Below the pieces are notes generated by a model, which did not search any database, was not told the origin of the DNA, and saw nothing but the letters and a program-made list of their open reading frames with translations. A DNA stretch of 64,000 bases from Pyrococcus kukulkanii (GTDB lineage: Archaea; Methanobacteriota_B; Thermococci; Thermococcales; Thermococcaceae), in NCBI RefSeq assembly GCF_041647995.1, contig NZ_JARRIB010000001.1:600300-664299 (forward strand), in the 5' to 3' direction. The position numbers were made by a program, and so were the translations under genes. Shown piece by piece: positions 57,800 through 64,000 of the stretch (the first letter of the stretch is position 1; the number at the start of each line of letters is the position of its first letter).

Positions 57800-59008
57800 A
57801 TGAGGAGAGTTCTAGGATTCTTCGTCCTGGGGTTCCTGACCATAGTCGGTTTTCAGATAATATTCAAGATTAGCGATGGGAAAATACACTTGGAAGGATA
57901 CTTAAAAGACCCATTCGTCGTTATAATGCTAATCCTCTTCATAGCCTTTTCATGGTGGGACTACTTCGTTTTCGGGATTCTCTCCACAAGGCTTACTGGA
58001 CTTATGCTGGCATTCATATTCGGAACCATAGGAGGGCTTTTCAATGCAATTCCATTTCTCATAGTTTTCTGGATCTTCACAACTCTCCTGCTGTTCGGAA
58101 GGGAGAGGGAGGCTTACTATTTAACCCTGCTCGGAATTCCCATTGCCTTCTTTAATTCCTATATGCATCCCGATGCAGCAGCTTTCATTTGGGGAGTTTT
58201 TGGTCTAATGATTGGATACACGGAAAACGCGATCATAGAAAAAATGGCCGAAGGGGATATCGACTTAACAACCTTCTACTTCTTCACGCTGGGACCCCTG
58301 GGTTTCATCCCTTATTCATTTCAAGAGAGCCTAGGACACCTTTTGTACGCAAAGAAGGAGGAAGACAATATCTACTATCCAGTAGCACCGGCTTTATATA
58401 CAGCATTTATCCTCCCATTTTACTTAGTCATAATTCACTACAAAGAGCTACCCGTGTGGATGACTGGCATCGTTGGATCACCAAACTTCTGGGGCAGAGC
58501 CATGCTGTTGGCCTTTGCGGCGATATTCTTCGGCATAGTTCTCTCTCCAGAGGGCATGTTGAAGTTCGTCCATTACCTAACCCTGGTTCTTATAGGGGAA
58601 GGCATGGCGTACAAGTACCTGCACAACATCCTCTCTGAGAACAAGCTAGTAATAACCCTAATTGCCGTTTTTGCAATCCTCAGCTTCATTGAACTTATAT
58701 TCCTCAGCGGAGAACTTCATTATCATGGCTACAGCACCGTTAATCCGTACATCCTTAGATGGGCTTCCCTGGGCCTTGCGATCTGGGGACTAGCTCAGCT
58801 CTTCCCGTACTTCCAAGAACTTGTATCTCCAGATGTCCTTAAGAATGCAGGAATACTGGAGGCACTTCTCTTCACGCTCTACATTATCTTAGTAAAGAGA
58901 GACTATGGAGAACTACCACCATATGATATCATTAACGGGGCTTTAGGAACCGCTCTCCTCTCCCTCACGCTTGCGTACTTCTATCCGACTCTAAGAGCCC
59001 TCATATAG
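57800..59008 (+). CDS. polytopic membrane protein of unknown function
   Basis: 402 residues with about 11-12 hydrophobic segments and few charged loops (for example EDNIYYPVAPALYTAFILPFYL). No family that I know. ATG 57800 behind AGGAAGGGATG-type RBS. It converges with and overlaps by 18 bases the end of the CARF-like membrane protein gene at 58991-60061. It diverges from AlaX. Confidence 0.75.
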   Translation: MRRVLGFFVLGFLTIVGFQIIFKISDGKIHLEGYLKDPFVVIMLILFIAFSWWDYFVFGILSTRLTGLMLAFIFGTIGGLFNAIPFLIVFWIFTTLLLFGREREAYYLTLLGIPIAFFNSYMHPDAAAFIWGVFGLMIGYTENAIIEKMAEGDIDLTTFYFFTLGPLGFIPYSFQESLGHLLYAKKEEDNIYYPVAPALYTAFILPFYLVIIHYKELPVWMTGIVGSPNFWGRAMLLAFAAIFFGIVLSPEGMLKFVHYLTLVLIGEGMAYKYLHNILSENKLVITLIAVFAILSFIELIFLSGELHYHGYSTVNPYILRWASLGLAIWGLAQLFPYFQELVSPDVLKNAGILEALLFTLYIILVKRDYGELPPYDIINGALGTALLSLTLAYFYPTLRALI

Positions 59009-60061
59009 CCTCTCGAAGTATTCCCTAAACTCCCTAACCAAATCTTCAAAGTCGAATAAAGTCAGCTCTATTAACTCTATGCACTCGCTTTTGTACTCTT
59101 TCTCACAGTTTTGAAGTAGATATTCGGCTCTTGCATCGCCCTTTATAGCTTCAAGTATCATTGCGACACTTATTACCGCAGTTCCGCTTGTAATATCAAA
59201 CACAACATCACTTCCCTCTTTCCCAAGAAGGTCTGAAAGCTCAGCAGATATCGAGTTCTTAACTTCCTTTATATCCTGACCACTACCGATCCTTATGAAG
59301 TGAACGTGAACCTCCCTACCTTCCCCAACAATACACTCTCCTCTCCCAGGGGACAGCTCCCCAAAGTTTACGACGAACTTTAAGCCAAGGCATTTTGAAG
59401 CTACTGAGAAAAACCTCTCTAGGTACCTCCTTCGTTCAATTTCACCAGCAACTTTATTGGAGACTAAAAGGAAAACCTTCTCGAGCCTGTCTCTGTGATA
59501 GGCTAAGGCTGCATAGAGAGGGATTATGTTTAGTGGCTTATCTCCCTCATAAACTGTTCCTCGGAGGAAATCCTGGCATTTAGCCCTTTTAAACACGTTA
59601 TCATCACTCCAGTTTGGAATGCTTAGGGAAGCAACAAGATACTTGGCCCTTGCGGGGAGGGGAGTGCTCTTCCTGGGAACTCCAAATACCCAGGCACTCA
59701 GGAACACCAAGCCAAGAGTATAGGCTAAGGTGGATATTGTGAATATTAGATCCCCCTCCTCTAAACCGTCTGGAAGCCATGCGGTGAGGGTCATAGCGAA
59801 CAAGACAAAGAGGGATATGCCATAGAGTGTTAGCACATCTCCAACTAAGAACTTTGGTATGAACAACCTCAAGAACGTGAGAAGGCTGTCAGATCCTTCC
59901 CCCCGAATCTTCCATCCCGCATACCTTGCGAGGGCTATAGATACGAGAAGGAATATAACGGCCCCAAATTCAAAGACTTGCCTATTCCAAGCTAGGAGAA
60001 ATGCTACAGAGAAGGAAGCCAAGATGCCAATGGCCCTCCTCTCCGAGCTTTTAAGCTTCAC
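58991..60061 (-). CDS. membrane protein with CARF-like cytoplasmic domain
   Basis: 356 residues from GTG 60061. Four hydrophobic helices occupy residues about 10-26, 31-49, 70-95 and 105-127. The rest is soluble. VVFDITSGTAVISVAMILEAIKGDARAEYL (287-314) has the D-(I/V)-T-x-G-T pattern followed by a helix, as in CARF ligand-binding sites (compare DITPGRKFMS and LDITHGLNYL in the other CARF proteins of this window). Membrane-bound CARF proteins such as Cam1 are known effectors of type III CRISPR. Here it is outside the cas operon, with its own box A (GGTTATATG, about 60083-60091). The role is inferred. Confidence 0.62.
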   Translation of the reverse strand: MKLKSSERRAIGILASFSVAFLLAWNRQVFEFGAVIFLLVSIALARYAGWKIRGEGSDSLLTFLRLFIPKFLVGDVLTLYGISLFVLFAMTLTAWLPDGLEEGDLIFTISTLAYTLGLVFLSAWVFGVPRKSTPLPARAKYLVASLSIPNWSDDNVFKRAKCQDFLRGTVYEGDKPLNIIPLYAALAYHRDRLEKVFLLVSNKVAGEIERRRYLERFFSVASKCLGLKFVVNFGELSPGRGECIVGEGREVHVHFIRIGSGQDIKEVKNSISAELSDLLGKEGSDVVFDITSGTAVISVAMILEAIKGDARAEYLLQNCEKEYKSECIELIELTLFDFEDLVREFREYFERLYEGS

Positions 60062-60124
60062 GCTAGATCATCACAACGGGAAACATATAACCCTTTCCAC
60101 CCTATATCTATATTAGGTGATAAC

Positions 60125-60535
60125 ATGGACATGAGGGCACCAGTAAAAGTGTACATGACCAAAAAGCTTCTCGGCGTTAAGCCAGATACAACGGTTCAAG
60201 ATGCATCAAAGATGATGATGGAGTTTGAAGTTGGCTCTTTAGTTGTCATAGACGATAACGGAAACGTCATAGGATTCTTCACGAAGAGCGACGTGCTAAG
60301 GAGGGTTATAGTTCCTGGGCTACCATATACCACCCCTGTAAAGGAGATAATGACCAAAGAGCTGATCACGGTCGATGCAAACACTCCACTGGGAGAAGTT
60401 CTAAGGAAAATGGCGGAACACAGGATAAAGCACATCCTTATAGAAGAGGAGGGCAAGATAGTAGGAATATTCACCCTGAGCGATCTTTTAGAGGCAAGCA
60501 GAAGAAGGCTAGAAACGGCCATCTCGACGGAGTGA
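60125..60535 (+). CDS. CBS-domain pair protein
   Basis: 136 residues, two CBS motifs: VYMTKKLLGVKPDTTVQDASKMMMEFEVGSLVVID and PVKEIMTKELITVDANTPLGEVLRKMAEHRIKHILIEE. CBS pairs bind adenosine nucleotides and sense energy state. It stands alone with no catalytic domain. ATG 60125 follows AGGTGATA. Box A CCTATATCTAT at about 60101-60111. The next gene begins 6 bases later. Confidence 0.92.
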   Translation: MDMRAPVKVYMTKKLLGVKPDTTVQDASKMMMEFEVGSLVVIDDNGNVIGFFTKSDVLRRVIVPGLPYTTPVKEIMTKELITVDANTPLGEVLRKMAEHRIKHILIEEEGKIVGIFTLSDLLEASRRRLETAISTE

Positions 60536-60541
60536 TGGGAA

Positions 60542-62050
60542 ATGCTCATAGCCCACATAAGTGATACCCACATAACGAATGAAGTCGCGTTCAAATCCTA
60601 CGCCTTCGACTTGATAGTGAACGAGATAAACACGAGACCCTTCGACCTAGTGATTCACACTGGCGATGTAACTAACAACGGGCTGAGGGAGGAGTACGAG
60701 CATGCAAGCTACCTAATAAGGAAGATAGAGAAGCCCCTAATAGTCGTCCCAGGAAACCACGATGCTAGGAACGTTGGTTATGAGCTCTTTGAACGGTACA
60801 TCGGCCCCTTGTCCGGCGTTTACGAGTTTAAAGATGGAGTTGTGATATGGGTAGATTCAACTATTCCCGACTTAAGCGACGGGAGGATAGGAGGGTACAA
60901 GTACAGGTGGCTCAAGGCAAAGCTTGAGGAGTACAGCCACAAGAAGATAAAGATAGTTGCCGCCCACCACCACCTCGTTCCCCTCCCGGACACTGGAAGG
61001 GAGAGGAACGTTCTTTTCAACGCAGGGGATGTTCTTGATCTGCTCTTAAGCCATGAAGTAACCCTGTACATGTGCGGTCACAAGCACGTTCCCAACGTGT
61101 ATCGAGTTGAGGATCTTGTGGTGGATAATGCGGGATGCACATCGTGCAGGAAGACGAGGAAAGGAGATGTAAACAGCTACAACATAGTGAAGATAACCAA
61201 GGACGGCGTTAAGGTTACGGTAAGGAGAGTCACTGGAGAAGAGCGGAAAAAAGAGCATAGACCAATAAAACCCAAGATATTCATTCCAAAGGGAAAGAGA
61301 CTCTTGAGAATAGTCCAAGTTGCCGAAAGCAACGTCTCAGACAGGAGGTACTTTAGAAGGAAAGTCCTTGAAAACGCCATCAAGGCGGTAAATGAAAGAT
61401 ACAAACCAGACATAGTAATTCACTGCGGTGACGTTGTTGAGAAGGGAATTGAGAGGTTCTACGAGATGGCAATGAAGTTCTATGAGAAAATTAAGGCTGA
61501 GAAGCTTATAGTCCCCGGCCACAATGACATAACCTATCTAGGCTACGACCTCTTTAGGGAGTACTTTGGGGAACCGGAGGTAATTGAGAGGGGCGACTTT
61601 GTATTCATCCCAATGCTCTCGGCCCAGTACGAGACCCAAATAGGAGTCGTTGGAAGAATGGGCCAGAAAATCCTCAAAGGCCTGTTGGAGGACTTCAAGG
61701 AGAAGTTCAGGGTTGTAGTTATGCACCACAACCTAGTCCCAGTTCCAAGGGCAAGGGAACTCGGCTACCTTGAAGATGCAGGAAACGTGCTCAAGATAAT
61801 AACAGACCAAGAGACAGAGTTAACACTAACGGGACATGGAGGCAATGCCCACGCTGTTAAAGTCGAAAAGACCCCAATAATAAACGCCGGAAGCATAAGC
61901 TGGGAGCTCCACAGGGATCCTTTTGGGAACAGCTTTAACTTAATCGACGTGTACGAGGACATGATCATAGCCTTCGAAGTGCAGGCAACATGGGGAAGCA
62001 GAAAACTCCTGGGGATGTGGAAGATTAAAGGCGAGGTTCCCTGGCTATAG
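60542..62050 (+). CDS. tandem metallophosphoesterase, second domain degenerate
   Basis: 502 residues, two calcineurin-like domains in one chain. The first (about 1-230) keeps all metal motifs: SDTH (D8, H10), GDV (41-43), GNHD (71-74), HHHLV, CGHKH. The second (about 255-485) has GDV and HHN, but SDTH has become AESN, GNHD has become GHND and GHxH has become GHGG. So the second half is likely a non-catalytic copy. Substrate unknown. It follows the CBS gene by 6 bases and is probably co-transcribed. Confidence 0.82.
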   Translation: MLIAHISDTHITNEVAFKSYAFDLIVNEINTRPFDLVIHTGDVTNNGLREEYEHASYLIRKIEKPLIVVPGNHDARNVGYELFERYIGPLSGVYEFKDGVVIWVDSTIPDLSDGRIGGYKYRWLKAKLEEYSHKKIKIVAAHHHLVPLPDTGRERNVLFNAGDVLDLLLSHEVTLYMCGHKHVPNVYRVEDLVVDNAGCTSCRKTRKGDVNSYNIVKITKDGVKVTVRRVTGEERKKEHRPIKPKIFIPKGKRLLRIVQVAESNVSDRRYFRRKVLENAIKAVNERYKPDIVIHCGDVVEKGIERFYEMAMKFYEKIKAEKLIVPGHNDITYLGYDLFREYFGEPEVIERGDFVFIPMLSAQYETQIGVVGRMGQKILKGLLEDFKEKFRVVVMHHNLVPVPRARELGYLEDAGNVLKIITDQETELTLTGHGGNAHAVKVEKTPIINAGSISWELHRDPFGNSFNLIDVYEDMIIAFEVQATWGSRKLLGMWKIKGEVPWL

Positions 62051-62902
62051 AACGAGCCTTATCTTTATGCCCTTCTCTTCCTCAATTCCCCTAAGAAGAG
62101 AAACGACTTTCTCATGCCTCATGCTAAAAGATCTAATTTTCCTAATAGCAATTTCAATAGCCCTCTTATCCTCCTCAGAGCTTTTATCGAGGAAGTACCT
62201 AAGAACGGCAACTAGGGCATCTTTCAGTTCTCTACCCTCAACTGGAATGAACCTCCAACCTCCATCGAATATGTAAACGCCGAGTATCCTGTCGGAGGGC
62301 TTAACATCTTCAAAGCTGACTATACGCCCCCTTAAAGGCAAGGTGATTATATACTCGGAAAGCATTGCTTCGGAAAGCCCAAACTTTAATAATTCTTTAA
62401 CGGAGTTCTCAAGATCAGCTATCCTCTTATAAAACTCTATTGCCCCCTCGATGGATTTCTTAGACAGACCAGAGAACTTGACCTCAATCCTCTCTAAGGG
62501 CTCCGACATTAGGTCTATAGTTCCAACAACCCTTTCAGAAACCTCAGTTCCTGGTTCAAACGCGTTAACTATCAGCCACTTGCTCCCGTTGCTAACGATG
62601 CCAACCTCAACGCCCATGTCGAAGCAGTACTTCGCCAACTGAGGAACGGCCTTTGAAACGTTAACGCTTAGGTTCTTGGCCTCAAGGAACGCTACAATTC
62701 TCCCATCCTTTATCAGAGCGTAGTCCGCCCTGCCCTCGCTCGTCTTCTCCTCAGGTCTAACCTCAGATGGATCTTCAACGTTCCAGCCCAACTCTCTAAG
62801 TAGTGGAAGTATTAGATGCTGTTTAACCGCCTCCTCATTCCTCATATATATTCCTTTGTAACCCATGAGCTTCCTCCTGATTTCCTCAAGTACCTTCCGC
62901 AT
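62045..62902 (-). CDS. HsdR_N-like PD-(D/E)XK protein, second copy
   Basis: 285 residues from ATG 62902. NEEAVKQHLILPLLRELGWNV and GRADYALIKDGRIVAFLEAKNLS (D-x13-E-x-K) match the protein at 52145. Downstream is a helical region and a C-terminal ending in GIEEEKGIKIRLVL. No CARF or cas gene is next to it. The upstream in-frame extension to 62926 is not used, because TATATA lies in it (about 62912-62917) and the ATG 62902 start would be nearly leaderless from a box at about 62926-62936. Convergent overlap of 6 bases with the phosphoesterase. Confidence 0.75.
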   Translation of the reverse strand: MRKVLEEIRRKLMGYKGIYMRNEEAVKQHLILPLLRELGWNVEDPSEVRPEEKTSEGRADYALIKDGRIVAFLEAKNLSVNVSKAVPQLAKYCFDMGVEVGIVSNGSKWLIVNAFEPGTEVSERVVGTIDLMSEPLERIEVKFSGLSKKSIEGAIEFYKRIADLENSVKELLKFGLSEAMLSEYIITLPLRGRIVSFEDVKPSDRILGVYIFDGGWRFIPVEGRELKDALVAVLRYFLDKSSEEDKRAIEIAIRKIRSFSMRHEKVVSLLRGIEEEKGIKIRLVL

Positions 62903-62950
62903 ACGACAAGTATATACGGGCGTCAAAATATTATCTTGTTGGTGAGTGAA

Positions 62951-63760
62951 TTGTGCAGAATACTGCTTGCCGCGGGAGAAGGCTATAGAATGAGACCCTT
63001 GGTCGAGGCCCTAATAAGAGCTTCAGAGAACGACCCATACAAGGCGAGGAGAGGAAGGGGAAACCAGCACAGAGACGGATGGGGGTACGTTCTCATAACC
63101 AAGGACAAAATTGAGTACTATAAATCACCAAAACCAATATTCAAAGACGAAAGATCTTCACAACTTATGACTAACCTCAAGGGATTCGGAGTGCTACTAC
63201 TCCACTCAAGAGCGGCAAGTCAAGGTGGAGTGAACCTGTTCAACACTCAACCTTTCGCCTATGGAAGCCCCCACGGTTACCAGCTATTCTTCATGCACAA
63301 TGGAGATTTAATTAAGGACCTCCTCCTCGAAGGGCTCAAGCTACCAAAGGAAAAGTTTGAGGAAGCATCCGACTCCTACCTTGCAGGGATGTACATTTCC
63401 CTGTTCCTGAGAGATACCGATGACAAAAGCATAGTTGAGAGGCTTGCACTGCTAAAGAACGTCGTTAGAACATCCCTAAACACGGGCGGGATAATATTAA
63501 CCCCCAAAGAAATTAAGCTATTTGGAACGGCGTACATGAGAGAGGAATTCCTCGAGAAGGAGGCTGAGAGAAACTATATGAGACTACTCTCATTTTACAG
63601 CGCCGATTTATTTGCAATGATGTCGTCAACCCTCGAACTTTACACGTTCCTACCGTTAGATAACGTGAATAACTCAACAATATACGTTGTTGACGTCGAT
63701 CTTGACAAGGAAACATTCAAACCTAAATCCTACCCTCTCGAAGTACCTCAGGAGCAGTAG
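62951..63760 (+). CDS. class II glutamine amidotransferase
   Basis: 269 residues, start TTG 62951 with TTGGTGAGTG upstream. This start puts Cys at position 2 (MCRILLAAGEGYRMRPLVEAL), as needed for the N-terminal nucleophile. Later motifs: RRGRGNQHRDGWGYV, LLHSRAASQGG, NTQPFAY and MHNGDL. It resembles the small stand-alone class II amidotransferases of the YafJ/GATase2 type, which release ammonia from glutamine. The acceptor is unknown. The longer frame to 62816 runs antisense through the preceding gene and should be ignored. Confidence 0.85.
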   Translation: MCRILLAAGEGYRMRPLVEALIRASENDPYKARRGRGNQHRDGWGYVLITKDKIEYYKSPKPIFKDERSSQLMTNLKGFGVLLLHSRAASQGGVNLFNTQPFAYGSPHGYQLFFMHNGDLIKDLLLEGLKLPKEKFEEASDSYLAGMYISLFLRDTDDKSIVERLALLKNVVRTSLNTGGIILTPKEIKLFGTAYMREEFLEKEAERNYMRLLSFYSADLFAMMSSTLELYTFLPLDNVNNSTIYVVDVDLDKETFKPKSYPLEVPQEQ

Positions 63761-63839
63761 TTCTCGGGATACCTTCTTTTTTTCATTATATGAAGATAGA
63801 AGGGATTAAACACATTCTCCCAACAAGTTTGGGGCCATC

Positions 63840-63985
63840 TGATAACGAACACTGATACGGTGTGGGTGTCCAGATAAATACTTGTTTGCTCGGTTCGGTG
63901 AAGTCGGTTAGGTGGGGAGTGGCTGAACCGTTTCCTCCTGCACCTACTGTCGTTGCAAACACTGGCTAATCACTATCAAGGAGTT
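63840..63985 (+). other. unexplained structured intergenic stretch at the window end
   Basis: 240 bases after the amidotransferase lack a clear gene. A T tract (63776-63783) looks like a terminator. Then TGTTTGC (63883-63889) pairs with GCAAACA (63955-63961), CGGTTC (63891-63896) with GAACCG (63925-63930), and AGGTG (63910-63914) could pair with CACCT (63941-63945), which crosses the inner helix. G/C-richness there is above the local average. It could be a non-coding RNA or a leader of a gene starting at GTG 63989 (AAGGAG before it). Confidence 0.3.
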
Positions 63986-64000
63986 TTTGTGGTGCGGGAG

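Overview
The window is chromosomal DNA of a hyperthermophilic euryarchaeon of the order Thermococcales, almost certainly a Pyrococcus. The evidence is the archaeal ribosomal proteins and KEOPS subunit, the tungstate transporter, the cyclic 2,3-diphosphoglycerate pathway, archaeal C/D box sRNAs, TATA/BRE promoters, and two CRISPR repeats of the kind known from Pyrococcus. I cannot name the species from sequence alone.

Layout. 1-16 kb is a housekeeping region: a truncated HIT protein, rps15/GAN-like nuclease/pcc1/rps3ae, small regulators, a PrsW-type membrane protease, L-asparaginase, a DUF4152 nuclease, glycogen synthase, an EamA transporter, two tandem NYN proteins (one with a degenerate active site), a cobalamin adenosyltransferase and a DmpA-type peptidase. 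Five C/D box guide RNAs that are not in open reading frames sit between or over the ends of these genes. One of them has a guide complementary to the extreme 5' end of archaeal 16S rRNA. 16.15-20.42 kb is CRISPR array 1 (64 repeats), transcribed leftward from a leader at about 20.4-20.9 kb, next to tRNA-Gly and tRNA-Phe. 21-32 kb holds a biotin ligase, the two cyclic diphosphoglycerate enzymes, and the wtpABC tungstate transporter operon. That operon is interrupted twice, by an AAA/DUF4143 ATPase plus a broken methyltransferase gene and by an OLD-like ATPase/TOPRIM pair. BioY and a second biotin ligase (with a DNA-binding domain) then diverge from a shared operator.

32.4-53.1 kb is a large composite CRISPR-Cas locus. 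A cas6, csm1-5, csx1 series (type III-A) continues directly into cst1, cst2, cas5 (type I, Tneap/I-G style). Next comes CRISPR array 2 (42 repeats, a different repeat), then cas1, cas2, cas4, a probably frameshifted unknown gene, cas3, a CARF protein with a PIN-like nuclease domain, and a restriction-type PD-(D/E)XK protein. Cas6 would process transcripts. Csm and Cst complexes would be alternative effectors. Csx1 and the CARF-PIN protein are probable cyclic-oligoadenylate-activated nucleases. A four-helix membrane protein with a CARF-like domain lies 6-8 kb further on (58991-60061) and may belong functionally to the same signalling network.

53-64 kb carries a Dna2/Nam7-like nuclease-helicase, an AlaX editing enzyme, membrane proteins, a CBS pair, a tandem metallophosphoesterase whose second half has lost its metal ligands, a paralogue of the PD-(D/E)XK protein, a class II glutamine amidotransferase starting TTG-Cys, and an unexplained structured terminal stretch.
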